The position numbers and the translations under genes are program-made. From positions 1 to 38,348 of the forward strand of contig WGCW01000145.1 of assembly GCA_015493585.1 (NCBI GenBank): 38,348 nt of DNA. Direction: 5' to 3'. The notes beneath the pieces are model-generated. The model searched no databases, was not told where the DNA came from, and was given only the letters and a program-made list of their open reading frames with translations. The stretch's first letter is position 1. The number at the start of each line of letters is the position of its first letter. This DNA is from Acidobacteriota bacterium (GTDB lineage Bacteria; Acidobacteriota; Thermoanaerobaculia; Thermoanaerobaculales; Sulfomarinibacteraceae). Positions 1 to 9,103 of this stretch are shown in pieces.

Positions 1-655
1 ATTCAACACTGTCCCCTACTCTCCGTTCTTCAAGACTGTGGAGCAAAGGAGTCAGAGGACAGTGTTGAATTTATGAGCCTTCCTCTGCGAACCCCTGCGG
101 TCGTTGCCCCCCGCCCAGATCCTTCGCGGTGCGCCTGCGGCACACCGCGAAGGATGACAGGGGGGAGGGAACCCCGAGTAGGGGACAGTGTTGAATTCAT
201 CTCAGCCTTGCTCTGCGAATCTCTCCGACCTCCGCGGTTGCCTTTTTCTCGCGGTCGTTCCTCCGCCCAGATTCTTCGTCGGCTGCGCCTCCTCAGAATG
301 ACATTGGGGGAAGAGCTGCGCCGTGGCAGAACACGAGTAGGGGACAGTGTTGAATAGTTGCTGCGAACGAAACGGGGTGACAGAAAGGCGATTCCCCCGC
401 CCAAATCCTTCGCGGTGCGCCTGCGGCACATCGCTCAGGATGACATGGGGGAGGGTGCGTTCGCCTTGGGTACAGCGTTCAGGATGACAGGGAGAGGGCG
501 GCTTCGCTTTCGGCACACGGCTCGGGATGACACGGAAAGTGGATGGGCTCAGGATGACAGGGGAGGTGAAGCAGCCAAGGATGACAGGGGAGGGAGTGAG
601 CGGCTCAAGAGGACAGTGGGGAGGCCATCCGAAGGAGGGGTTGCTCAGGCTGAGG
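1..655. repeat. Mosaic repeat island: ATTCAACACTGTCCCC/GGGGACAGTGTTGAAT motifs plus CGCCCAGATCCTTCG...AGGATGACAGGGG units
   Basis: ATTCAACACTGTCCCC at 1-16; reverse complement (GGACAGTGTTGAAT) at 57-70; GGGGACAGTGTTGAAT at 181-196 and 340-355. CGCCCAGATCCTTCG-like hairpin blocks near 113-160, 263-305 and 399-445. AGGATGACA-type units at 437, 481, 524, 551, 578 and 607. Confidence 0.85.
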
Positions 656-1816
656 TTAGACGAGCTCGCGGAACAGCTCGTTGGAGAGGAGCCAGCCCCG
701 GGGGGTCAGGTGAACGCCGCCGGTCTCATCGGCGACGGCCAGGCCAAGCTCGAGGAACTCGCTCAGTTTGTCAGCAAAGGTGGGAAGTGCTTGCCGGACG
801 GCGGCAACGAGCCCCCCAGGTGCGCCCTCTGCGAGCCGAAGCTGGAGCATGACCTTCTGAGCGAGCTCATCCTTGGGGCTGAGGTGGTTGGACCAGGCCA
901 AGGGCCTCGTGCCTTGGCTCAGGGAGAGCAGATACCCGTGCAGGTTGTCGAGGTTGGCCCAGTGCCGTGGGCCGTCGAGCCCGTGTGCCGCGACACCCAG
1001 GGCATGAACCGGCGCACTGCGCCAGTACCGGATGTTGTGGCGTGCCATGTGTCCCGGAAGCGCGAAGTTGGAGATTTCGTAGTGAAGGTAGCCTGCCGAG
1101 GTCAACCAATCGTGCACCTGAAGGTACAGTCCGGCGGCCTGCTCATCGGTCGGGAACGCTTCCGGATGCCGGTTTGCATAGGTCCGGAGCCGGTGCGGCT
1201 TGTCCATTTCGAGCAGGTAGATCGAAATGTGATGGGGTCTGTAGGTCAGGATCTTGTCAACGGAGATCCGGAGCGATGCAACGGTCTGACGTGGAATCGC
1301 CAGCATGAGGTCCGCGTTGACCTGAAACCTTCCGTCTGTCAGGACCATCTCGAGCGCATTGGCCGCGGTCTGAGCCGTGTGACGCCGGTCGAGCAGCTCG
1401 AGCTCGGCGGGAACGAACGACTGGATGCCCATAGACAGCCTGTTGATGCCCGCGGCTGCCCAACGCTCCAGCAAGTGGGGAGAGAGATCTTCGGGGTTTG
1501 CCTCCGCCGTCACCTCCGCACCAGAGGCCAGTGGATACCGGGCCGAGAGGGTTGCAACGAGCCGTTCAAACAGTGGGATAGGGACCTGGGACGGTGTGCC
1601 ACCGCCGAAGTACAGTGTGTCAAGGCGGGTTCCGGCTTCGAGGTCGATCAGGCTGCTCTCCTGCTCGAGCGCTTCGATGTACGGCTCGATCAACCTGCTG
1701 TGTGTCGTCACGACGAACGTACAGTAGGAACATCGCGAGGCGCAGAAGGGGAGATGGACGTACAGTCCGGTACCCCGGCCGGACGAAGACCCATGTTCGT
1801 GCCGCTCACCGGGCAT
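656..1816 (-). CDS. hemW: Radical SAM heme chaperone HemW (coproporphyrinogen III oxidase-like)
   Basis: Translation GLYVHLPFCASRCSYCTF (CxxxCxxC radical SAM motif), DTLYFGGGTPSQVP, AEANPEDL and RLSMGIQSF are HemW signatures. Confidence 0.93.
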   Translation of the reverse strand: MPGERHEHGSSSGRGTGLYVHLPFCASRCSYCTFVVTTHSRLIEPYIEALEQESSLIDLEAGTRLDTLYFGGGTPSQVPIPLFERLVATLSARYPLASGAEVTAEANPEDLSPHLLERWAAAGINRLSMGIQSFVPAELELLDRRHTAQTAANALEMVLTDGRFQVNADLMLAIPRQTVASLRISVDKILTYRPHHISIYLLEMDKPHRLRTYANRHPEAFPTDEQAAGLYLQVHDWLTSAGYLHYEISNFALPGHMARHNIRYWRSAPVHALGVAAHGLDGPRHWANLDNLHGYLLSLSQGTRPLAWSNHLSPKDELAQKVMLQLRLAEGAPGGLVAAVRQALPTFADKLSEFLELGLAVADETGGVHLTPRGWLLSNELFRELV

Positions 1817-2142
1817 ACGGCATCATCCACATGGTGGAGCCATTCTCCGTGGCGCGGGGAGGGGCGCCACCTTGGCTTCGAGAGTCTGCCACGGCGGCAT
1901 TCCAAATGCCCGGGATCGAAGGGGGCTCGTGATGGGCCTCTGCCACACCATACGCCCAGTCTACCGCACGTCATGCCAGGAAGACGTACGCGCACTGCTT
2001 TTGAGCGAGCCCGCATGAGATTGATGAGGGTTTGTGACGAAAGGGGCGATGCTGTGCGTGGCGGCGTCCTCGCACGACCAGGGAATGAAGGCGCACTCGT
2101 GGTACGTCGAGCAATCGAATCGAGAAGACGCCGCGAGGCGCT

Positions 2143-3165
2143 GTGCATCGCACCTTGCAGGAAAAGACTCATGAATCGTGCGGGCCAAGCCTGTTCCAAA
2201 TAGGCACGCGAATTGCTATTGTCGAACGCGTGCGAGATGATGCTGGCCCGTTTCGCAGGGCGTTGGAGCTCTCTGTACTCCTTCACCTCCTGCTCATTTT
2301 TCTCTTGATCCCCTCGGTGGGGAAGGTGTGGCCGGTGGCATCCGCGCTCTCGCACAAGCTTGCCTTACACCCCGTTGCCAAGGAAAAGCCGCTGAAGTTT
2401 GAGCTGGTCAACCTGCCCAACGACCGGGAAGAAAAGCCGTCTAAGCCAAAGGCGGCGTTGTCAGATAAGAACCGGCGGGCCCACGGCGGTCAAGGGCGTC
2501 CTGGCGCGGTGCGGCCTGGGACACACGGCAACACTCCCGAGATCGTCAAGTCGCAGGGTGCAAACTTTCTGGGGCGGGGGGCGCCCGCCAACCGTTCGGT
2601 CCCGCGTCCCCTTCGAAGGCGTCCGGTCCAGCCCAGGCAGGTTCCACCGCACGTGACAAAACCGCAGAGGGCGCCCAGTGAGAATCGGGCGGAGGGTGCC
2701 GGCAAGCGGGCGCAACCGGCGAGGCCGAGACCCCCGGCCATTCAGCTGCCGCCGCCAAATGCATGGGCCTTGCCGCCCGATGCAGGCGGGATCCCGGAAG
2801 CGCCGGATCGCAAGGGTGGTTCCGTCGATACGGGCGGACTCTCGTTCGACACCCAATGGTACAACTGGGGGCCGTACGCTGCCGCGATGCTGCGGAAGAT
2901 TCGCCGTCACTGGCGGATTCCGGAAATCGCGCGTCTCGGTGTTCCGGGCGTTGCGAAGATCCGTTTTTACATCGAGCGGGATGGAACCGTGACCGGTCTG
3001 AAGATCATTGGAGAATCGGGAAAGCCTCCGATGGACTTTGCAGCGCGGGACGCCATCGCCACTTCATCGCCCTTCGAGCCGCTCCCCAAGGATTTGGCTG
3101 GTGTCGACCGGGAGGGTGTGACGATTACCTTTTTCTATAACATGCGTCCTCCGGATGAGGAATAG
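2143..3165 (+). CDS. TonB family protein (energy transducer) with N-terminal TM, Pro/Arg-rich linker and C-terminal TonB domain; start may be GTG at 2230
   Basis: Hydrophobic segment LSVLLHLLLIFLLIP, Pro-rich linker, C-terminal IRRHWRIPEIARLGVPGVAKIRFYIERDGTVTGLKIIGESG; directly upstream of exbB/exbD-like genes. Confidence 0.85.
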   Translation: MHRTLQEKTHESCGPSLFQIGTRIAIVERVRDDAGPFRRALELSVLLHLLLIFLLIPSVGKVWPVASALSHKLALHPVAKEKPLKFELVNLPNDREEKPSKPKAALSDKNRRAHGGQGRPGAVRPGTHGNTPEIVKSQGANFLGRGAPANRSVPRPLRRRPVQPRQVPPHVTKPQRAPSENRAEGAGKRAQPARPRPPAIQLPPPNAWALPPDAGGIPEAPDRKGGSVDTGGLSFDTQWYNWGPYAAAMLRKIRRHWRIPEIARLGVPGVAKIRFYIERDGTVTGLKIIGESGKPPMDFAARDAIATSSPFEPLPKDLAGVDREGVTITFFYNMRPPDEE

Positions 3166-3178
3166 AAAGGACAAACAG

Positions 3179-3805
3179 ATGATTGATGTTCTCGTGTCAG
3201 GCGGCCCCGTGATGATCCCGTTGCTGCTGCTGTCTCTCCTGGCAGTGGCGATCATCATTGAGCGGTTATGGGCGCTCCGGCGGAAGAACTTTCTCGATGA
3301 ACGGACGGTTTCAACCCTTTCGCAACTCCTTGTCCAAAGGGATTTCGGCCATGCGGACGAGTTTTGCAGACGCCATCCAGGTCCGTTCACGCAGCTCGTT
3401 TCGACACTGATCCAGTACCGCGATGCGCCGTACGAGGAGGTCAAGGAAGCGCTTGAAGATACGGGCAGGAGAGAGCTCAAAGGGCTGGAACGGGGACTGC
3501 CGGCCCTTTCGACGGTGGTGGCCGGGGCGCCGCTCCTCGGTCTCCTCGGAACCGTGCTCGGCATGATCAAGATCTTTTCCGTGGTGGCAACGACGGGAAG
3601 CGGGGTTGCGGAAAAGCTCTCAGAAGGGATCGCCGAAGCCCTGATTACGACGGCGACTGGGCTGATCATCGCCATCCCCGTTCTGTTCGTCTACGCGTAC
3701 CTCGAAGCGCGCGCCGAGAACATCCTCTCGGATATCGAGGAACGAATTGCAGACTTCACACATCTCGTTCGGAAACCGGCCGGACACAACGAAGGGAGCT
3801 CGTGA
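3179..3805 (+). CDS. MotA/TolQ/ExbB proton channel family protein
   Basis: MIDVLVSGGPVMIPLLLLSLLAVAIIIERLWALRR ... TVVAGAPLLGLLGTVLGMIKIF ... GIAEALITTATGLIIAIPVLFVYAYLE. Confidence 0.93.
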   Translation: MIDVLVSGGPVMIPLLLLSLLAVAIIIERLWALRRKNFLDERTVSTLSQLLVQRDFGHADEFCRRHPGPFTQLVSTLIQYRDAPYEEVKEALEDTGRRELKGLERGLPALSTVVAGAPLLGLLGTVLGMIKIFSVVATTGSGVAEKLSEGIAEALITTATGLIIAIPVLFVYAYLEARAENILSDIEERIADFTHLVRKPAGHNEGSS

Positions 3806-4233
3806 TGCGGTTGGCAAAGCTGGGCAGGCACAGCAAGCCGGAGATCCAGATGTCGTCCCTGATTGACGTGGTCTTCTTGCTGCTGCTCTTCTATGCCGTC
3901 ACGACGCAGTTTGTCAGCAATCAGCGCCTGAAGCTCAAGCTTCCTGAGGCCAAGACATCTCAGGCGGTCGGCCGGAACGAGGCGCAGAAAATGCCCGTGG
4001 TCACCGTGGCCAAGGATGGCAGTATCTGGATCGATGGCAGGCGCGTTTCAGATGCCGATCTTGAGCGCACGCTCAAGACGGCACTGGCGAACCGGCCGAA
4101 GAAGGCCATTGTCTTGAAGGGTGACCGCGGAGCGGATTACGGAATTGTCGTGCATGTGTTGGACGTCGCCCGTTCCATTGGAGCTACGTCCATTCAGATG
4201 TCGACCGTCAAACCTCAGAAAGCGCCAGAATGA
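3805..4233 (+). CDS. ExbD/TolR family biopolymer transport protein
   Basis: KPEIQMSSLIDVVFLLLLFYAVTTQF plus C-terminal VLKGDRGADYGIVVHVLDVARSIGATSIQMST; start overlaps the exbB stop. Confidence 0.92.
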   Translation: MRLAKLGRHSKPEIQMSSLIDVVFLLLLFYAVTTQFVSNQRLKLKLPEAKTSQAVGRNEAQKMPVVTVAKDGSIWIDGRRVSDADLERTLKTALANRPKKAIVLKGDRGADYGIVVHVLDVARSIGATSIQMSTVKPQKAPE

Positions 4234-4238
4234 AGCGG

Positions 4239-4610
4239 CTAGCCTTCGTTGGCGTGAACGACGCCGGTGTCCATCAGGTGACGAACGTGCTCGTCGGCGA
4301 GGCTGTAGTGGACCATGCGTCCATCGCGTCTCGCGCGGACGAGATCACGATCGCGGAGGAGCCTCAGCTGATGGCTGACCGCCGAGACCGAGAGATCGAC
4401 GACGATGGCGAGATCGCACACGCACAGCTCCTTGGAGATTGTCAGGGCATGCAGGATCCTCAGCCGCGTCGGATCGCTCAGCGCGGAAAACAGCCTACTC
4501 AGCCGCTCGATGTTCCGGGCGGGCAAGGCGTGCTCCTTGGCATATTTGACCGCTTCAGGGTCGATCTCGTGGACAGTACAAACGTCGCCATCGAGCCTGG
4601 TCGTATCCAT
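4239..4610 (-). CDS. ArsR/SmtB family metal-responsive regulator, CadC-like
   Basis: SALSDPTRLRILHAL..ELCVCDLA..LSVSAVSHQLRLLRDRDLVRARRDGRMVHYSLADEHVRHLMDTGVVHANE: winged HTH with ELCVCD metal motif and D-x-H-x10-H-x2-E C-terminal helix. Confidence 0.9.
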   Translation of the reverse strand: MDTTRLDGDVCTVHEIDPEAVKYAKEHALPARNIERLSRLFSALSDPTRLRILHALTISKELCVCDLAIVVDLSVSAVSHQLRLLRDRDLVRARRDGRMVHYSLADEHVRHLMDTGVVHANEG

Positions 4611-4670
4611 GTGAGCATTCTTTCAGATTTGGACCGGTTCGTCAAGGAGCTCTGGGAACCTCTTGAACGG

Positions 4671-4681
4671 TCAATGATTGA
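4671..4681. promoter_or_regulatory. Small inverted repeat TCAAT-G-ATTGA between arsR and metK, candidate operator
   Basis: Perfect 5-1-5 palindrome in the divergent intergenic region. Confidence 0.3.
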
Positions 4682-4820
4682 TAGGGCCAGGACGACAGCA
4701 ATCGGTGCTGGTTCCGTTCGTTTGTTGCAGCATTTGCGCAAGTCAGTCATCGCGAGTCCAGCGGTGCTGCATCTCTCATTTCCGGAGGAAGCTGTGCGAT
4801 GTTCTGGCGCATCTGCACGA

Positions 4821-4850
4821 TTGACCACTGAGAAGAGAAGGTGCTATTTT
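4821..4850 (+). promoter_or_regulatory. Possible sigma70-type promoter of metK (TTGACC-N18-TATTTT)
   Basis: TTGACC at 4821-4826 and TATTTT at 4845-4850, shortly upstream of AAGGAGG and ATG 4871. Confidence 0.4.
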
Positions 4851-4870
4851 CGAGCGGCAAGGAGGGTCTG

Positions 4871-6022
4871 ATGGCACAGAACGGCATGCATCTCTTTACA
4901 TCTGAATCAGTTACTGAGGGTCATCCCGACAAGATCGCCGACCAAATCTCAGACGCAATTCTCGATGCGGTTCTCGAGGGAGATCCGCATGGACGTGTGG
5001 CGTGCGAGACGATGGTGACGACCGGTCTGGCGTTCATCGCCGGTGAGATTACGACCAAGGTATACGTCGACTTTCCGAGCATCGTCAGGGAGACGATCAA
5101 GAACATCGGGTACACGCGGGCGAAGTTCGGGTTCGATTACGCAACGTGCGCCGTCGTGTCATCGATTGATCCCCAGTCCCCCGATATCGCTATGGGGGTC
5201 GATCAGGGTGGAGCGGGCGACCAGGGGTTGATGTTCGGCTTTGCCTGCAACGAGACGCCGGAGCTCATGCCTTATCCGATCATGATGGCGCACAAGCTGA
5301 CCATGCGGCTGACCGAGGCGCGAAAGACCGGGGAGCTCGACTGGCTGCGTCCCGATGGCAAGAGCCAGGTGACCGTCGAATACGAGGGGAATACGCCCGT
5401 ACGGATTGAGGCGGTCGTGGTCTCCTGTCAACACTCAGACCTGATCCCGATGAACGAGCTGCGCGAGGATATCCGTGAAACCGTCATCAACCGGGTGCTT
5501 CCGGCCTCGATGATCGACGAGCACACGAAGATCTACATCAATCCAACGGGGCGCTTCGTTGTAGGCGGCCCTCAGGGCGATTGCGGTCTGACCGGGCGGA
5601 AGATCATCGTCGATACCTACGGGGGCGTCGGCTCTCATGGCGGCGGTGCCTTCTCCGGCAAGGATCCCAGCAAAGTCGACCGGTCGGCCTCGTACATGGC
5701 GCGCCATGTCGCGAAGAATATCGTTGCGGCCGGTCTTGCCGAACGGGTCGAAGTCCAGTTGGCCTATGCGATCGGCGTTGCCGATCCCGTTTCGATCATG
5801 ATCGATACGTTTGGTACGGGAAAGGTGCCAGAGGACACGCTCAAGAACGCGATTCGAAACGTTTTTCCGCTTCAGCCGCGGGCGATCATTGAGTACCTCG
5901 ATCTGTTGCGGCCGATCTACAGAAAGACCGCTTCATACGGGCATTTCGGACGTCTGGATCCTGATTTTACGTGGGAGCGGACGGATCGGATCGATGATCT
6001 TAGGACGGCATGTGGCCTGTAA
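4871..6022 (+). CDS. metK: S-adenosylmethionine synthetase
   Basis: [77 protein letters not shown] upstream of ATG. Confidence 0.97.
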   Translation: MAQNGMHLFTSESVTEGHPDKIADQISDAILDAVLEGDPHGRVACETMVTTGLAFIAGEITTKVYVDFPSIVRETIKNIGYTRAKFGFDYATCAVVSSIDPQSPDIAMGVDQGGAGDQGLMFGFACNETPELMPYPIMMAHKLTMRLTEARKTGELDWLRPDGKSQVTVEYEGNTPVRIEAVVVSCQHSDLIPMNELREDIRETVINRVLPASMIDEHTKIYINPTGRFVVGGPQGDCGLTGRKIIVDTYGGVGSHGGGAFSGKDPSKVDRSASYMARHVAKNIVAAGLAERVEVQLAYAIGVADPVSIMIDTFGTGKVPEDTLKNAIRNVFPLQPRAIIEYLDLLRPIYRKTASYGHFGRLDPDFTWERTDRIDDLRTACGL

Positions 6023-6028
6023 TGGGCC

Positions 6029-7462
6029 TTGGGAACGGGGTGGATCCGGATGATGGCCCGGCTGCTTCGCCGGATGCGCCGGGTGCCGGACGGGCAGGGT
6101 GAAAGTGCGAAGTCCGGCCGTCATAGCCTGCGATTCCAACAGCAGTACATGCTGGCAGCCGGTGTCTTTGCCCTGGCCGTCGTTGCCATCATCCTGCTTT
6201 TCGGTCATCTGATCTCACGGTCTCTTTCAAAACGATACCTTGAAGATGTCCTGATTGCGGGCCGTGAGGATGCGAATCAGTTAGCAAAAGAGATGGCGAA
6301 GCAGGGCGGGACGAACGTGTACGACGTCATCGAGAAAAACCGGGAGGTTCTGCAACAGCACGTTGCGGGGCTTGCCCAGAAGCTGGTTTTCCAGTCGATT
6401 ACGGTGACGGACAAGAACGGTAAAGTCGTCTACAGGGCGTCCTTCCGGTCTCAGGAGAATATCCCGTCCAGCCTCGCGACGAAGGAGCTGGAGGTCGGTG
6501 GAAACCTCTCCGATCAGGTCGTCAAGGAAACGCAGGATAGCTATCAAATCCCGGCCCCGATCGGAAAGATCGGCGAGGTCATTCTGTCTGTCAGCAAGGG
6601 CAAGCTGGCCAAGCGCGTCGTCCGACTGCGGCGGCAACTCTTGCAACAGACGATGACCGTAGCAGGAGCCACGCTTCTGACCCTGATCGGCGCGTTCTTC
6701 TTCGTGTGGCACCTCGTCGAGCGCACCCAGAGACTCGAAGCGAAGAAGAAAGAAGCAGAAGAGCTGGCGGCTCTCGGCTCGTTGGCGGCGAATCTGGCGC
6801 ACGAGATCAGAAACCCGCTGAACTCTATCAACCTCAATCTCGAGATGCTGGAGGAGGATCTCCAGGCTCAAGACGCCGGCACGCGCGAATCGCTCGTCTC
6901 CACGCGGCGTGAAGTTGGCCGCCTCTCCCGGCTCATGACCGATTTCTTGACGTACGCACGCCCGCAGGGTGCGCTCCGGGAACAGGTCCGGCTGGCGCCG
7001 CTCCTCCACAACATGGAAGCATTCCTCCGGGCGGAGGCCGCCGAGGCGAAGGTTCATTTACGTTTGGCGCAGGACCTGCCGGATGTGACGATTCGCGGTG
7101 ACGAGGGCCAGCTGCGCCAGGTGCTGATCAACCTCGTGCTCAATGCGGTTCAGGCGGTCAAGGACCTTGAACCGGCCCGGCGGGTCGTCGAGCTGGTGAT
7201 GGAGGTTCGCGAACATGAGGTTGCACTGTTGGTCAGAGACAGGGGAGAGGGCGTGCCCAACGAGGAGCTCGGACGGATCAAAGAGGCCTTCTATACCAAA
7301 CGCCCCGGTGGAACGGGTTTGGGACTGGCCGTTGCCGAGCGGGTGGCCAGGAACCACGGCGGGCGTTTGAGCCTGCGCAACCTGGATTCTGAGGGTTTTG
7401 AAGCTGGTGTTGTGTTGCCCTTGCCCGATGAGGATGTCAAGATAGACGGGGTTGGGGGCTAA
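6029..7462 (+). CDS. Membrane sensor histidine kinase (HisKA + HATPase_c)
   Basis: Two TM segments, H-box LAANLAHEIRNPLNSINLNLEM, N-box LINLVLNAVQAV, G-box GGTGLGLAVAERVARNHGG. No adjacent response regulator. Confidence 0.9.
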   Translation: MGTGWIRMMARLLRRMRRVPDGQGESAKSGRHSLRFQQQYMLAAGVFALAVVAIILLFGHLISRSLSKRYLEDVLIAGREDANQLAKEMAKQGGTNVYDVIEKNREVLQQHVAGLAQKLVFQSITVTDKNGKVVYRASFRSQENIPSSLATKELEVGGNLSDQVVKETQDSYQIPAPIGKIGEVILSVSKGKLAKRVVRLRRQLLQQTMTVAGATLLTLIGAFFFVWHLVERTQRLEAKKKEAEELAALGSLAANLAHEIRNPLNSINLNLEMLEEDLQAQDAGTRESLVSTRREVGRLSRLMTDFLTYARPQGALREQVRLAPLLHNMEAFLRAEAAEAKVHLRLAQDLPDVTIRGDEGQLRQVLINLVLNAVQAVKDLEPARRVVELVMEVREHEVALLVRDRGEGVPNEELGRIKEAFYTKRPGGTGLGLAVAERVARNHGGRLSLRNLDSEGFEAGVVLPLPDEDVKIDGVGG

Positions 7463-7529
7463 GATTCCAAAGCCGTTGTATGATGCGTAGGATGAAAGAG
7501 GCGGGCGTGCAACCCGCTAGGAGGACTGA

Positions 7530-8657
7530 ATGAACCGATGGAAGGTAGCTTTTGCCCTGGCGGCGGTGGGATGCGTGCTCTTCGGTGGTGCGCTCTCGGC
7601 CCAGTTCATGGCGGCGGACTTGATCTATGTTCCCGCCGTTGCGCACACCGAGGGGGCGAACGGGAGCGTGTGGAAGACGGATTTGACGATTACGAACGTT
7701 GATTCGACGCCGGTCAGTGTTGGCATTTTTTTCGTGCCGACCGGACGCAGCGATCACTCGAGCTTCCTGGCTGGCCGAGACATGGCCCTTGGCGGAAGTG
7801 AAGATCAGGGTTTCGGTTTTGTCGATGACTCGCTCGCGGGCATCCCCCCCGGTGGCACAGTGACGATCCCCGACATTGTCGGTCAGTACTGGTTTACGAA
7901 GTTTGGAGCCTCAGCGGCGAACGGGGCGTTGGTTATTTTCGCATGGGAAACGGGTACGCTCGATGACGACGGCAACAGAACCTACCGGAATGTTGTCGTG
8001 ACGAGCCGGACGTACAACACGGCCAAGATTAAGATCCAGGATCCGAACGACAACACCAAGTTCATCGAAACAGATGCCACCTTTGGACAGACCATGCCAG
8101 GGGTGCCTTGGTACAACCTCGCGGATGCCAGCGTCAAGAACGATCAGCGTGATCTGACGTACGAAGTCCTTGCGGGCGGCCAGGACAACGATACCTACCG
8201 GTTCAACGTGGGCGTCTTCAATACATCTGACCTGCAGACTTCGATTGCGCTCGTTATCCAGCCATTTGATGCGACCGGTACCCAGCTGACCGATGACAAC
8301 GGCGCGCCAAAGAGCGAATTGTTGCTTCTTCCGCCTCTGGCCCACGTGCAGCTCTACCGGGTCCTGAATTCCAGCTTTGGCTTGAGCGACGTCAGCAACA
8401 TTCTCCTGCGGATCAAGTTTCTGAATTGGACAACACTGGGGACGCAACCAGTTCCAACGTTCACCTGTTACGGATCGTTGATCGACAATCGCAGCAACGA
8501 TGCGACGACGATCCTTCCATCCTTTGGGTATTCGTACGATCTTGACAAGGTTTGGGCGCCGCCGTCCACGGATACGTCGGCTCAGAGTGTTTCACGCTGG
8601 GGATTCCCCGAGCGCGGAGGTCCAGCCCGGCGGCCGGTGAGGATGCCGCGCCGCTGA
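7530..8657 (+). CDS. Secreted protein of unknown function
   Basis: Signal-peptide-like N-terminus MNRWKVAFALAAVGCVLFGGALSAQF, RBS AGGAGG upstream, beta-rich body (LIYVPAVAHTEGANGSVWKTDLTITNVDSTPVSVGIFFVPTG). Confidence 0.75.
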   Translation: MNRWKVAFALAAVGCVLFGGALSAQFMAADLIYVPAVAHTEGANGSVWKTDLTITNVDSTPVSVGIFFVPTGRSDHSSFLAGRDMALGGSEDQGFGFVDDSLAGIPPGGTVTIPDIVGQYWFTKFGASAANGALVIFAWETGTLDDDGNRTYRNVVVTSRTYNTAKIKIQDPNDNTKFIETDATFGQTMPGVPWYNLADASVKNDQRDLTYEVLAGGQDNDTYRFNVGVFNTSDLQTSIALVIQPFDATGTQLTDDNGAPKSELLLLPPLAHVQLYRVLNSSFGLSDVSNILLRIKFLNWTTLGTQPVPTFTCYGSLIDNRSNDATTILPSFGYSYDLDKVWAPPSTDTSAQSVSRWGFPERGGPARRPVRMPRR

Positions 8658-8674
8658 ATAGGAACGACAACTGA

Positions 8675-8702
8675 TTGACAACGTCAAAGCGTGTGTTAGC
8701 AT
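8675..8702 (+). promoter_or_regulatory. Possible sigma70 promoter for ferredoxin gene (TTGACA-N16-TAGCAT)
   Basis: TTGACA at 8675-8680, TAGCAT at 8697-8702. Confidence 0.45.
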
Positions 8703-8748
8703 GCGCGCGGATGAACCCCGGTTCACCCGGGGGAAAGGAGAAACAGCC

Positions 8749-8988
8749 ATGGCAGATTGTAACGACAAGGTTGAAGAAAACGTCCCAGGGAAGTACTACG
8801 TAGATTCGAACTGCATCGACTGCGATGTGTGCCGGACCACCGCGCCGGCAAACTTCAAGGCGAACGAAGAAGAAGGGTATTCGTACGTCTACAAGCAGCC
8901 GGAGAACGAAGAGGAAGAGGCTCTGTGCCAGGAGGCGATGGAGTCCTGCCCGGTCGAGGCGATCGGCGACGACGGAGAAGAGTGCTGA
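8749..8988 (+). CDS. Small acidic ferredoxin, single [4Fe-4S] type
   Basis: YYVDSNCIDCDVCRTTAPANF ... AMESCPVEAIGDDGEE: CxxCxxC plus distal CP; RBS AAAGGAGAAA. Confidence 0.9.
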   Translation: MADCNDKVEENVPGKYYVDSNCIDCDVCRTTAPANFKANEEEGYSYVYKQPENEEEEALCQEAMESCPVEAIGDDGEEC

Positions 8989-9013
8989 GCGGATCGAGCG
9001 TGAGATATTCGAG

Positions 9014-9041
9014 GCCGGCGCCTTCCGGGCGCCGGCTTTTT
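9014..9041 (+). terminator. Rho-independent terminator after ferredoxin gene
   Basis: GCCGGCGCC-TTCCG-GGCGCCGGC followed by TTTTT. Confidence 0.85.
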
Positions 9042-9103
9042 GGTATCCTGCCCGCCGTGACGGCATCGGCAGATCGGGTTATGATCCCCCGCCAGGAGGT
9101 GTC

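Noticed and set aside
1-655. CRISPR array interpretation of the repeat island
   Set aside because: Repeats are imperfect, variably spaced and in both orientations, with repetitive spacers; no cas genes in the window.
527-2203. 558-aa plus-strand ORF longer than hemW
   Set aside because: Entirely antisense to hemW, which has clear family motifs; begins in repeat sequence. High-GC shadow ORF.
4682-4870. SAM or SAH riboswitch upstream of metK
   Set aside because: I could not recognise a known consensus, and the best promoter candidate leaves only a very short leader.
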